64,000 nucleotides of DNA, from positions 1-64,000 of the forward strand of contig NZ_JADEWT010000006.1 of NCBI RefSeq assembly GCF_015207505.1, written 5' to 3'. Both the position numbers and the translations under genes were made by a program. Of the stretch, positions 33,477 to 41,936 are shown piece by piece (the stretch's first letter is position 1; each line of letters begins with the position of its first letter). Below the pieces are notes generated by a model, which was not told where the DNA came from, searched no databases, and saw only the letters and a program-made list of their open reading frames with translations. The DNA comes from Tychonema sp. LEGE 06208. Lineage in GTDB: Bacteria; Cyanobacteriota; Cyanobacteriia; Cyanobacteriales; Microcoleaceae.

Positions 33477-33572
33477 TCCCAGGTTTGTGAATTGTAGGGA
33501 CACGGCAGTGCCGTGTCCCTAGGGGGATCTATCGCTCCGGGGTGTACTTCATAAATGTGGAATTTGCTGTAT
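33477..33572 (-). repeat. MITE-like repeat with TGCCGTGTCCC palindrome, copy 3 (inverted)
   Basis: ATACAGCGTATCCCAGGTTT at the left, the ACACGGCAGTGCCGTGT palindrome, and ATAAATGTGGAATTTGCTGTAT at the right. It is in reverse orientation to copies 1 and 2. Confidence 0.75.
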
Positions 33573-33667
33573 ATAAATAGATGCCTAATTTTTTTGCTTA
33601 ACCGCAGAGGACACATAGGAATAGACGATATAGATCATCTTAAAGCCCCAATCCCAAATCTCAAATC

Positions 33668-35674
33668 CTATTGTGCGGGTTCAAGAATCACTTCTTGGAA
33701 GTTAATCACATCCGATCGCGGATCGCAATGTGTGACTTTGACTTCTAGCCGATCGCCAATTTCGACCGATCGACCAAATCGCATCGCCAATTCTAAGCCC
33801 AATTCTTCCAATAAAATCAATGCGAGATTGCTATCTTCCCTCAGCCAGCGCAGCATTAAAGCTTCCCAAACTCGATCGGGATTGCGCCGCAAATATTCCA
33901 ATCCCCAATAGCGGTTAGTTTGGCGTTCGACGGTAGAAGCTTCTCTGACTGCGGTGCCGAGACACATCACAATATCCTGTATTTCTTGGGCAGAAAAAGG
34001 CAGTGGTTCGCCCCGCAGGTGGGCTTTAATTTGGAAGTGAGCCAGCAAGTCGGTATAGCGGCGGATGGGAGAAGTAACTTGAGCGTACAATTCCAAACCC
34101 AAGCCTGCGTGACGTCCGGGGGTCAAGCCCATTTCGCTGCGGGGCATACAGCGGCGCAGGGCGCAAGCGCGGGCGGGGCCTGCGGGTACGGCCAGCAGTT
34201 CTTCATCGGGGGGGAGTTCTGGCTGGGGCTGATAGCGGTAGGGTATTGGCAGGCTGTGAGTTTGACCGTAGCGGGCGGCGACTTCGCCAGCTAAAATCAT
34301 CATTTCAGCTACTAGCATTCGGGCTGTGGACTCGTCGATGACGTGGATGTCGATGTCCTCGCCGTGGACTTTAATGACGGATTCGGGCATGAAAATGTTG
34401 ATTGCGCCTTGGACTTCGCGCCATTTTTGCCGCAGTTTGGCCGCAATGGCGATCGCCCCTATTTCCGGTTCTGCTTCGATTCCCAACTCCAGCATTTCGT
34501 CTACATCATCGTAGGTTAAGCGGTAGGTTGGTTTGATCTTGCTGATGTGGATGCTGTAATCTTGAGCCGCGCCGATTTCGTCTAAGGTGACGCTAAAGCT
34601 GAGGGCGTTGCACTCTTTGCCTTGAACCAAGCTCATCGGCCCGGCGGCCAATGCTGAGGGAAACATCGGGATCGAGCCGGTGGGCAGATAAACTGTAGTG
34701 GTGCGCTTTCTGGCTTCGAGGTCGAGTTCGTCTCCGGGGGAAAGCAAGCTGGTGGGATCGGCAATGTGTATCCACAGCCGTTGCTGGCCGTTTTCGAGGA
34801 ATTCTAAGCTTAGTCCGTCGTCGATTTCGGTGGTGCTTTCGTCGTCGATCGTGTAAACCTTGAGGTGAGTTAAGTCGAGACGGTTTGTCTCCGAGTCGGT
34901 TGGGGGATTTTCTAGGCAGCTTTGGGCCACTTCTAATACCTTTGCGGACAATTGTAGGGGAATTTGGCTGCGCCGCAAAAACAGGTTTTCGTGGGTGCTC
35001 CACAGGCCGAGATCGACTAGGAGTTGAAATGCTGCTTCGGGGTTTTCGGAGCGTTCTAAGCTGGCTAAAGTTTCTAAGGCCGGGGTGCGGTGCGTGGCTT
35101 CTTCTCCGAGGGTTGCAAAGCGTTCTAGGGCGTCGAGGCGAGTTCGATCGCTATTAATCCACTCGACATTTTCCCCAGCCAGCCGCTGTTTGACTCGATC
35201 CCAAAATCCTTGGGATTCTTGGTGTCGCTGCTGTTCTACTTCTTGCTGGTGTTTGATTTCGGCTACTTGGGCGGCCGATCGCGGTTCGTAACGATCGCCC
35301 TTTTGTTTGAAATACAGTTTGTCTGTTGAGAGCAAACAGTATGCTGCGTAGCACTGGGCCGGAGTGCGATCGGAAAATAGCAGCATGGCGAGGGATTCGG
35401 GATCTGTGCTTTCTCCGTCGCCCACTAGGAGTTCCCAAGCGACTTCTAAACTCGACGGATCTGAGTAACCTTCTACTTCTTTAAGAAATTTGGGAATGTC
35501 GGAGGGTTTGTAACTTTCTCCGACTGCTTCGTAGCTAATTTGCTTGGGCGGTATGCTGTGCGGTTGGCCTTTTTCGTCTACCACTACCCAGTTTTTCTTG
35601 CCGTCGGGGCGATCGGCAACTGCCAGACGGCGATCGCCGTGCACTCTAAATTCTACTAACGTTCCCTTCTCCAC
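33668..35674 (-). CDS. Ribonuclease II/R family 3'-5' exoribonuclease (RNB domain)
   Basis: A 668-residue exoribonuclease. The RNB domain (~265-590) starts with 'LTHLKVYTIDDESTTEIDDGLSLE', whose Asp residues coordinate the catalytic metal. 'LWIHIADPTSLLSPGDELDLEARKRTTTVYLPTGSIPMFP' and 'QVTSPIRRYTDLLAHFQI' (with the conserved R-Y-x-D) are hallmark motifs. The N-terminal ~60 residues look like a small beta domain, and the C-terminus resembles a short S1-like domain. It is shorter than E. coli RNase R (~810) and near RNase II size (~640), so RNase II-like is preferred. It lies downstream of rpmG-rpsR on the same strand, an arrangement consistent with RNA metabolism. Confidence 0.9.
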   Translation of the reverse strand: MEKGTLVEFRVHGDRRLAVADRPDGKKNWVVVDEKGQPHSIPPKQISYEAVGESYKPSDIPKFLKEVEGYSDPSSLEVAWELLVGDGESTDPESLAMLLFSDRTPAQCYAAYCLLSTDKLYFKQKGDRYEPRSAAQVAEIKHQQEVEQQRHQESQGFWDRVKQRLAGENVEWINSDRTRLDALERFATLGEEATHRTPALETLASLERSENPEAAFQLLVDLGLWSTHENLFLRRSQIPLQLSAKVLEVAQSCLENPPTDSETNRLDLTHLKVYTIDDESTTEIDDGLSLEFLENGQQRLWIHIADPTSLLSPGDELDLEARKRTTTVYLPTGSIPMFPSALAAGPMSLVQGKECNALSFSVTLDEIGAAQDYSIHISKIKPTYRLTYDDVDEMLELGIEAEPEIGAIAIAAKLRQKWREVQGAINIFMPESVIKVHGEDIDIHVIDESTARMLVAEMMILAGEVAARYGQTHSLPIPYRYQPQPELPPDEELLAVPAGPARACALRRCMPRSEMGLTPGRHAGLGLELYAQVTSPIRRYTDLLAHFQIKAHLRGEPLPFSAQEIQDIVMCLGTAVREASTVERQTNRYWGLEYLRRNPDRVWEALMLRWLREDSNLALILLEELGLELAMRFGRSVEIGDRLEVKVTHCDPRSDVINFQEVILEPAQ

Positions 35675-35974
35675 TTGCCAGCTTTATTAATTTTTATTGG
35701 AATATTTCACTCTTGCTATTTGTCTGGTTGCGATCCGGGGATTTTAGATTTTGGATGTTTATCTTTTTTACATCTCTTGTTAAAACTAACATCTAAAAAG
35801 TTGGGCTTTTTGTGCTTTAATTTTTAACTTTTTAGATTTTGATTAAGACTTACGCACCACCGACTAAATACCCAATCTTGCGCTCGATTAGCGATTTTCG
35901 CTTGCGACAAAAAGACGTTGTTTTCGCGTAAGTCCTATCTTTCCAAAATCTAAAATCTAAAATCCAAAATCGAA
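35675..35974. repeat. Repeat-bearing gap between rpsR and the RNase gene
   Basis: It contains the ~93-bp inverted-repeat element 35845-35937 (AGACTTACGCACC ... GCGTAAGTCCT), related to 24009-24105, and a (TCTAAAA) heptamer array at ~35945-35970. No gene. Confidence 0.6.
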
Positions 35975-36190
35975 TTAGCCTTCTTGATTTACGAAGGGCA
36001 TCAAAGCTACAATTCTTGCTCTTTTGATGCTTCTGGTCAAATCTCGCTGCTGTTTTGCCGTCAAACCGGTAATCCGGCGGGGCAGTATTTTACCGCGTTC
36101 TGTGACGTATTTTTTGAGCAACTCGACATCTTTGTAGTCGATCGGGTCTCCTGGCTTGATTGGCGAAACGCGCCGGCGAAAGTAAGTCAT
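35975..36190 (-). CDS. rpsR: 30S ribosomal protein S18
   Basis: A 71-residue S18: '[65 protein letters not shown]' is the full family pattern. It binds 16S rRNA with S6 in the 30S platform. It lies downstream of rpmG on the same strand, the usual cyanobacterial order, but here the two are separated by a ~170-bp heptamer array. Confidence 0.98.
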   Translation of the reverse strand: MTYFRRRVSPIKPGDPIDYKDVELLKKYVTERGKILPRRITGLTAKQQRDLTRSIKRARIVALMPFVNQEG

Positions 36191-36358
36191 GGTTCTTTGT
36201 TTGTTGACTGTTAACTGTTGACTGTTAGTTTTTAGTTATTAGCCGTTAGTTGCTAGGCATCAGGAAAGCATTTGTTAGTTATCTGCTGTTCGCGGGTCAA
36301 TGTCAATTGCCAACGACTGATGACTGATGACTGATGACTAATGACTAATGACTAATGA
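36191..36358. repeat. Heptamer arrays between rpmG and rpsR
   Basis: GTTGACTGTTAACTG units, then TAGTTAT-like sequence, then (CTGATGA/CTAATGA) units. They have expanded inside what is normally a compact ribosomal-protein operon. Confidence 0.8.
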
Positions 36359-36547
36359 CTACTTAATCTCTTTGTGGGCAGTGTGCTTGTTGCAATGGGG
36401 GCAGAACTTTTTGAGTTCCAGCCGCGCCGTCGTGTTGCGACGGTTCTTGGTGGTGGTGTACCGAGACACGCCTTTGGAGCGTTTGCTCGCGTTGGTTCGG
36501 CACTCAGTACACTCTAGAGTAATTATGATCCGGACACCTTTAGCCAT
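36359..36547 (-). CDS. rpmG: 50S ribosomal protein L33
   Basis: A 62-residue L33 with both CxxC pairs ('CTEC' and 'CPHC'), hence the zinc-binding C+ form. '[13 protein letters not shown]', '[31 protein letters not shown]' is the typical pattern. First gene of the rpmG-rpsR unit; ATG at 36547. Confidence 0.98.
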   Translation of the reverse strand: MAKGVRIIITLECTECRTNASKRSKGVSRYTTTKNRRNTTARLELKKFCPHCNKHTAHKEIK

Positions 36548-36585
36548 AATTCTAAATAAATTTCGACTAATTTAAACACAATTTA

Positions 36586-37119
36586 TTATCGTCTCACACT
36601 GGTCTGCACTTGGTCAAGTAATCTTCTAACTTTGATGTCGAGGGAGTAGCCGCGCTTGGTGCCGATGACGATCGTCTTGCTGAGTCGATCGTGAAAAGCT
36701 TGGGGAAACCGGGCGGTGTCGATGAAGGCAGTGCTACAGTCGATCGCCAGCGGCAGAATCAGCAGCAAGACGGCGGCGTTGGTAGATGTGAGCCCGCCTA
36801 CACCCGCAAAGGCTAGGGCGGCGCAAATGCCCAGCAATCCCTCGCGCTTGCAAAGTTTCTGCACTCCGGGAATCCGTTCGAGTCTAACATCGATAATTTT
36901 CATGTCCAACGCCCAGCGCCCAAGACTTTGACCGTGGTTTTTCCTGACAATGGGTACGCGCAGGATCATCCACAGCAGGAAAAAAAAGATGGTTTGGACG
37001 ATCGGATTTGCGCCGAGAAGCAAGCTGGGCAACCCAACTGCGATCGCGTCGATGCAGAAAGCAGCAGCGCGACGGCCTATCGATACTTTCGGAAGCAAGG
37101 GAACTAAATCGGAACTCAT
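36586..37119 (-). CDS. RDD family membrane protein
   Basis: A 177-residue protein from the preferred ATG at 37119 (MSSDLVPLLPKVSIGRR); the frame stays open 27 codons further upstream, but that extension has no family likeness. The RDD domain shows 'VSIGRRAAAFCIDAIAVGLPSLLLG' with the R..D pattern and 'HGQSLGRWALDMKIIDV', the usual cytoplasmic loop. There are three to four hydrophobic segments. RDD proteins are small membrane proteins of mostly unknown function; some act as Na+(K+)/H+ antiporters. It lies 39 bp upstream of rpmG on the same strand. Confidence 0.8.
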   Translation of the reverse strand: MSSDLVPLLPKVSIGRRAAAFCIDAIAVGLPSLLLGANPIVQTIFFFLLWMILRVPIVRKNHGQSLGRWALDMKIIDVRLERIPGVQKLCKREGLLGICAALAFAGVGGLTSTNAAVLLLILPLAIDCSTAFIDTARFPQAFHDRLSKTIVIGTKRGYSLDIKVRRLLDQVQTSVRR

Positions 37120-37220
37120 GGGCCAAAAAGAATTACTTTGAAATGCGTAAGTCTTGTTTCTATCATAATCCAAATCAAGGGGCTTGCAGCCGTAGGGCAT
37201 AGCGTCAAGGCGCAGCTACA

Positions 37221-37508
37221 TTAATAAACGTCATCATGGCTTCCAATATCCACCAATAGAATAACCATTTCTAATAATTCCTCATCGTCAGAAAATTTAA
37301 AAATTATTCTGCAATCGTAAGCAACAGAACAAGACCATAACCCGGCTAAATCCCCTCCTAACTTGTGAGACTTCAAAGATGGCATAAATGGATCATCTGT
37401 CAACAGCCTTAAAACCTTAGCAATTTGATCCTTTAATTGTGGATTTTTCTTTGTAATCTTCCTAAAAGACCGATTAAATCCACTACTCCAGACAACTTCC
37501 ATCATCAT
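37221..37508 (-). CDS. RelE/YafQ-type mRNA interferase toxin
   Basis: A 95-residue toxin of the RelE superfamily, YafQ-like: 'FNRSFRKITKKNPQLKDQIAKVLRLL', 'SHKLGGDLAGLWSCSVAYDCRIIFKF' and a C-terminal 'LVDIGSHDDVY'. The conserved 'GLWS', R-x-I and the penultimate His-containing 'GSHDDVY' are typical of ribosome-dependent RNases. Three ATGs in a row mark the start, and the gene overlaps the antitoxin's 3' end by 26 bp, which is standard type II toxin-antitoxin coupling. Confidence 0.87.
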   Translation of the reverse strand: MMMEVVWSSGFNRSFRKITKKNPQLKDQIAKVLRLLTDDPFMPSLKSHKLGGDLAGLWSCSVAYDCRIIFKFSDDEELLEMVILLVDIGSHDDVY

Positions 37509-37713
37509 CTCCTAGTAAATCTGCGATCAAATCATCAACGCTTCCTCTCTTTGCTGTCCCATTCTTAAATGCCTGCATCACCTCCTGAGCATTAGCCAAA
37601 ATTTCAGCCCGCCGATTTTCAATCCGTCGCTTGCGGATCAACTCAAATAAACGCTCCTGATCTTCTATTGTCAATCTTTCAATAGACTCAATAATTTCTT
37701 GAAAAGTCATCAT
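37483..37713 (-). CDS. Antitoxin of the RelE/YafQ-type pair
   Basis: A 76-residue acidic, helical protein ('TFQEIIESIERLTIEDQERLFELIRKRRIENRRAEILANAQEVMQ') typical of cyanobacterial antitoxins upstream of RelE-like toxins. The C-terminal 'DDLIADLLGDDDGSCLE' would wrap the toxin. It is probably autoregulatory, but no clear DNA-binding fold is visible. It is the first gene of the pair. Confidence 0.82.
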   Translation of the reverse strand: MMTFQEIIESIERLTIEDQERLFELIRKRRIENRRAEILANAQEVMQAFKNGTAKRGSVDDLIADLLGDDDGSCLE

Positions 37714-37767
37714 CTAACCTCCTTAATAATTCCCCAAGATATTAGCAATACCTTTAATAACCCGTTC

Positions 37768-37920
37768 TCAATTAGGCAAATAATTATCGCCTTTGTTGAT
37801 AAATTCCAAAATGCGATCGACATAAACTCGATCTAGTTCTAAATTCAGAGAAACTTGTTCTCTACCAAAACCCGATCCTGAATCAAACAGCTTCACCCAT
37901 GCACCGACTGACAAAAGCCA
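37768..37920 (-). pseudogene. Short orphan coding fragment
   Basis: A ~50-codon stretch without a start codon reads 'AWVKLFDSGSGFGREQVSLN' and continues '.LELDRVYVDRILEFINKG', stopping at 37768. It has protein-like composition and may be the end of a decayed gene next to the toxin-antitoxin pair. The family is not recognised. Confidence 0.3.
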
Positions 37921-38079
37921 CTAACATCACGATCGGTCTCCCTGCCACATTTCACTATATTATACTAGGTGATTAGGGCATTTGAAATCGCTGAAACCAT
38001 TGATTTTATTGCTTCTTGGTTTTTTCTTCGGCTATAGTTGCCAAGCTCAAAAGTTAAACTTTTAGTCAAAAACTACAGA

Positions 38080-38934
38080 ATGTCTGCAAAAGCGATATCG
38101 CCCCGTCCCAAAACCCCAAAACAGCAAGTGTTAGTCAGACTAGCCCTCGCCGTAATTGCTGCCGTTATCATCTTTAACATTCCTCACTCCTTACTTCCCG
38201 TGTTTACAGAATCCCTATCCCAAGCAACCCCGCCACCAGAAATCCAAAACCTCCTCGCCGGCAAGGGCAGAATTGTCACAGTAGGCGACAGCATCACCGA
38301 AGCCGGCAAATATCCCGGAGGTTACGTTTGGCTGCTGCAACGCTATCTGAATGCCCTGTATCCCGATCGCCAAATCGAAGTCGTCAACGCCGGCATCTCC
38401 GGTAACAAGGCGAGTGATATGCAGGCGCGTTTTCAGAAAGATGCGATCGACAAACAGCCAGATTTAATCACCATTAACGCCGGAGTCAACGACGTTTGGC
38501 ACGCCTTCTTCGACTTCCAAAAGCTTCAGTTTCATCCCCAAGGCAACCTAGCCACCGGAGTATCGCTAGCAGAATACATAGACAAAATAACCCAAATGGT
38601 GCAGGCATCAAAAGCCGCCGGAATTCGAGTTGCCCTGCTTTCTCCTACTCCAATTCGCGAAATTCTGGACGGCCCGGAAAATCGCAGATTGCAAGAATAC
38701 GTAGTAGCGATGAGAGAAATCGCCAAACAAAATCAGTGCTTGTTTATCGATTTAAATGCACCTTTTCGGGAAGTAATTAGCACCTATCAAAAACACGCGG
38801 GAAAAACTCTGAATTTGTTAGCAGCCGATGGAGTTCATCCAAATCCATCGGGATATAGAATTATTGCTTTTACTATCTTGCGCGGTTTAGGCGTACCCGC
38901 CCAGGATATTGAGAATTTGCAGGTAAAAAATTAG
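38080..38934 (+). CDS. SGNH/GDSL hydrolase, membrane-anchored or exported
   Basis: A 284-residue protein from the ATG at 38080; the frame extends 14 codons upstream to a TTG. A hydrophobic segment (~20-42) acts as signal or anchor. The SGNH domain (~60-280) has block I 'IVTVGDSITEAG' (catalytic Ser), block II Gly in 'VNAGISGNKASDM', block III Asn in 'ITINAGVNDVW', and block V 'ADGVHPNPSGYR' (catalytic Asp and His). It is probably an esterase or deacetylase acting on envelope polysaccharide. It is followed by heptamer repeats. Confidence 0.88.
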   Translation: MSAKAISPRPKTPKQQVLVRLALAVIAAVIIFNIPHSLLPVFTESLSQATPPPEIQNLLAGKGRIVTVGDSITEAGKYPGGYVWLLQRYLNALYPDRQIEVVNAGISGNKASDMQARFQKDAIDKQPDLITINAGVNDVWHAFFDFQKLQFHPQGNLATGVSLAEYIDKITQMVQASKAAGIRVALLSPTPIREILDGPENRRLQEYVVAMREIAKQNQCLFIDLNAPFREVISTYQKHAGKTLNLLAADGVHPNPSGYRIIAFTILRGLGVPAQDIENLQVKN

Positions 38935-39085
38935 TCAGTAGTCAGTAGTCAGTAGTCAGTAGTCAGTAGTTATTGGTTATTGGTTATTGGTTATTGGTTA
39001 TTGGTTATTGGTTATTTGTTATTGGTTATTGGTTATTGGTTATTGGTTATTTGTTATTGGTTATTGGTTATTGGTTATTTGTTAG
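38935..39085. repeat. Heptamer arrays (CAGTAGT, GGTTATT)
   Basis: CAGTAGT x ~5, then about fifteen TTGGTTA/TTTGTTA units. They create a spurious open frame of repeating 'GYWLLVI'. Confidence 0.9.
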
Positions 39086-39166
39086 CTCTAATGCCCAATT
39101 TCCAATGCCCAATGCCCAATTCCCAATCCCTCCGCAACGCTAGAGCCCAATTCCCAATTCCCGTTA

Positions 39167-40066
39167 TCATTCAACCGGCGGATGATACCGCTTCAACCAA
39201 CAGCTACCAATAATCACCAACGCCACCACAACAATAATTTCAGTCCAAAAAAACGATAGGAAATCGCTAGCAGTTCCCACTGGTGGCACCCCCGGCTGAG
39301 CGTTGCGAATTGCCGGAAAAGCAAACAGCATTACACCAGTCCAGCTCAGCATTCCCACTTCCGGCAACTTGCCAGATTTCATCACTTTTAGTGCTAGCAA
39401 CAGCGCCATAATTGACAGCACCCACATGATGACAATAATCACCAAGGCAAAGAATTTCACTGGAAGCGATCGAGTTGCAGAAACATCGATGTAAATAAAG
39501 ATAGATGAATTTTCTTCCAGCGGCTTATAACTAATATCGAAGCCAGGAACATCAGCATTAAATTTAAATTTCAGCGGCACTGGATTTACTTGAAAAGGAG
39601 CAAATTTTTTGCCTATCGAAGCCAGCGGATCGAGGGAAATTGCTACTTTAGCAATGTGCGTATCAAAGGGATAATTGTTAATTTTGCCCTCGATTAAGTT
39701 AAACTTTAATGCAGGTACAATCATCGGCTTACCTTCTTTAAAGGTAATTTCTGAATCTTCTACATTCGCACCGTTAACGGTCATTAACAAATCTTGAGCA
39801 GGGTAAGTTGGCCCTTTTTTATAAATACCTTTTAGTTCAAATTGCAAGCGAGTTTCTAATTGGTTTTTCACTGGATCTACTCCAATTACTGTCATTGTGA
39901 CCTCAACCAAGCCTTTTGGTGTTACAGAGATTTCTGGAGATAATTTGTAAGGCTCTTGGGCATTAGCATTGTAAGAGTAAATAGATAAAATAATTGCCAA
40001 AAATATGACTGTGCTGCAAATTAAAACGAGTATTTTTTTGAGATGATTGTTGTTTACAATTTGCAT
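39167..40066 (-). CDS. DUF4436-like membrane protein
   Basis: A 299-residue protein. An N-terminal hydrophobic segment (~10-32) is followed by an extracytoplasmic beta-rich domain (~38-200, with '[18 protein letters not shown]', reminiscent of the Cys-loop/DUF4436 'YPFD' motif). Three membrane helices lie at ~208-232, ~242-262 and ~270-292, with a short basic tail. It fits DUF4436-type proteins, whose function is unknown. The gene stands alone on the minus strand. Confidence 0.65.
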   Translation of the reverse strand: MQIVNNNHLKKILVLICSTVIFLAIILSIYSYNANAQEPYKLSPEISVTPKGLVEVTMTVIGVDPVKNQLETRLQFELKGIYKKGPTYPAQDLLMTVNGANVEDSEITFKEGKPMIVPALKFNLIEGKINNYPFDTHIAKVAISLDPLASIGKKFAPFQVNPVPLKFKFNADVPGFDISYKPLEENSSIFIYIDVSATRSLPVKFFALVIIVIMWVLSIMALLLALKVMKSGKLPEVGMLSWTGVMLFAFPAIRNAQPGVPPVGTASDFLSFFWTEIIVVVALVIIGSCWLKRYHPPVE

Positions 40067-40238
40067 TAATTATGGAGATTTGATACTTTAAAATCTTGTG
40101 AGCTTTTCTACAGCAAACCCTTGACAACAAAGGTTTAATCCTTCGGACTTTAGTCCTAGTTATGGATGCGGACTCGCATTCCGAACGATCAAACCTTTTC
40201 CATCGCAATTTGAGTTCCTCTTGCATCGCTAACAGTTA

Positions 40239-41735
40239 CTACGAATCGATAGGAAGCAGTACATTTGGTGTAAAACTTCCGTGCAAACCGTAGGGAATGT
40301 GCTGTTTTAAATGGAGGCGCGCTAGGGGCCCTTTGGTGATGTCGCTAGCATCTAGAATCGCTAAGGTCGATCGATGATTAGCTGCATCATACATCAAAAC
40401 CAGCAGCCAGCCGTCATCCTCCGCCATAGCATCGGGACGGGGAACAAAAACAGGTTCCCCCGCAAAACCGCGCGGCGCAGCACTCCAAATTTGCTGTTCT
40501 CCTGTCTGGAAATCCATTTTAAGAATAGCTTGCAAAGGAGCATTTCCCGCCGGAGCATCCGCAGCGCCAATATAAAGATATCGGTAAGGCTGTCCGACGT
40601 TGTTGGGATGCAATGTCGGAAACTCGCAGCACCGAGTTTCAATTACTTGATGGTTGACAGTTTTTTCATTCAAATTTAACTTAAACCGCCACAATTCCCC
40701 CGCTGGAATGCTGTCAAAATCAAGCTCGCGAAAATCGCCGTCCGCCTCGACGGTTGGGAATGAGTCGTAGCAAACAGAGTCAACAAAAACTTCGCCGTTT
40801 TCTTCCCAGGCGTTGCAGTGGTGGAAGACAAAGCAAGGTTCGGTTTCTAATACTTTTACCTCGTCGGTGCCGTTGCGGGGAATTAAAATTGCTTGCGTCG
40901 GGCGGTTGGGCGAAAATTGAATGCACTGGGATGCACTCCGCATTCCTAACAAGAATGGTAGGGGATTGAAGCTGACGGGATTTTGGAAGAATATGCAGTA
41001 ATTCGGGGTAATTACCATGTCGTGCAGGAAGGCAAAACCGGGGATTGCGTGGGCGTGTTTTTGTAAAAGTTTGCCGCTTGTGTCGAGTTCGTAAATGGTA
41101 ATTGTACTTGACAAACCGGGCTTGACGGAAAAGTTGACTAATCTGTCTCCGGCTCCATTTTTGCCTTTTTCAATTCTGGGGTGGGCAGCGAAGGCTTCAC
41201 CGGGTTCTAAGATGCCGTCTAGGGTGTCTAATCCGAGTGTTTCTAGGCTCCGGGGGTCGAGTCTGTAGGGCTGTGCTGCTTCCCAGAGTGCTAGCAGTTT
41301 GTCGCCCCAATAAATGATGTTGGTGTTGGCTATGTTTTTGATTTTGACGTCAAAGATGTTGCTAAGCCAGCCTCCGGGTTTCTGTGTGCCGAAAACGCCT
41401 CGGTGCAGGATTTTTCCGGCTTTTTGTTCGGCGAGGTAGCCTTCGGTGCGGACGAATCTGTTGCGGAAGTGGGCGCGGCCGTCGGAAATTGCGATCGCAC
41501 AAACCATCCCGTCGCCGTCGAAGGGGTGATGGATGCGCTGGCCGTTGACATCTAGCAAACCGGGTCCGTTGCGAAAGAATGTGCCTTGCAAGCTTTCTGG
41601 GATTTCGCCTTCTATGTCGTCAATCCAGTAGTCGGATTCGTTGGGTTGGGATTCGTAGCCGCGCTGCCAGTCTGTGCGATCGTATGATGGTTTTTGGGCC
41701 GCTGTTTGGGGTTGGGAATTTTGTAAGTTTTGCAT
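40239..41735 (-). CDS. Carotenoid oxygenase (RPE65/CCD family)
   Basis: A 498-residue non-haem iron dioxygenase that cleaves carotenoids or apocarotenoids. Four His ligands can be proposed from conserved contexts: 'FAAHPRI', 'FLHDMVITPNY', 'VFHHCNAWEE' and the C-terminal 'GLHGSFTP'. 'GTFFRNGPGLLDVNGQRIHHPFDGDGMVCAI' is the N-terminal family signature. Size matches cyanobacterial apocarotenoid-15,15'-oxygenase (~490 aa), which makes retinal. It is cytosolic or membrane-associated. Substrate specificity cannot be told from the sequence. Confidence 0.92.
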   Translation of the reverse strand: MQNLQNSQPQTAAQKPSYDRTDWQRGYESQPNESDYWIDDIEGEIPESLQGTFFRNGPGLLDVNGQRIHHPFDGDGMVCAIAISDGRAHFRNRFVRTEGYLAEQKAGKILHRGVFGTQKPGGWLSNIFDVKIKNIANTNIIYWGDKLLALWEAAQPYRLDPRSLETLGLDTLDGILEPGEAFAAHPRIEKGKNGAGDRLVNFSVKPGLSSTITIYELDTSGKLLQKHAHAIPGFAFLHDMVITPNYCIFFQNPVSFNPLPFLLGMRSASQCIQFSPNRPTQAILIPRNGTDEVKVLETEPCFVFHHCNAWEENGEVFVDSVCYDSFPTVEADGDFRELDFDSIPAGELWRFKLNLNEKTVNHQVIETRCCEFPTLHPNNVGQPYRYLYIGAADAPAGNAPLQAILKMDFQTGEQQIWSAAPRGFAGEPVFVPRPDAMAEDDGWLLVLMYDAANHRSTLAILDASDITKGPLARLHLKQHIPYGLHGSFTPNVLLPIDS

Positions 41736-41759
41736 GGGTAGAATAAGCTTTTATTGATT

Positions 41760-41936
41760 TAACCGCAGAGACCGCAGAGGGCGCAGAGAGGCTGAAAGTG
41801 GGAGAGTGGGAGAGTGGGACAATAGGAAAGGGACACAAAGGCATTGGTCATTAGTCAAAATTGAAGAAATCCCAAATTTTGAATTCTTCCTAATCACTAA
41901 TAACTAATAACTAATAACTAATGACTAATGACTTCT
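41760..41936. repeat. Dispersed AACCGCAGAG repeat and heptamers
   Basis: AACCGCAGAGACCGCAGAGG, then GTGGGAGA units, then TAACTAA/TAATGAC heptamers. The AACCGCAGAGGACACAGAGA-type repeat recurs at ~33600 and ~53060. Confidence 0.7.

Noticed and set aside
38980-39213. Plus-strand 77-codon frame of GYWLLVI repeats
   Set aside because: It is produced by the TTGGTTA heptamer array; low complexity and no ribosome site.
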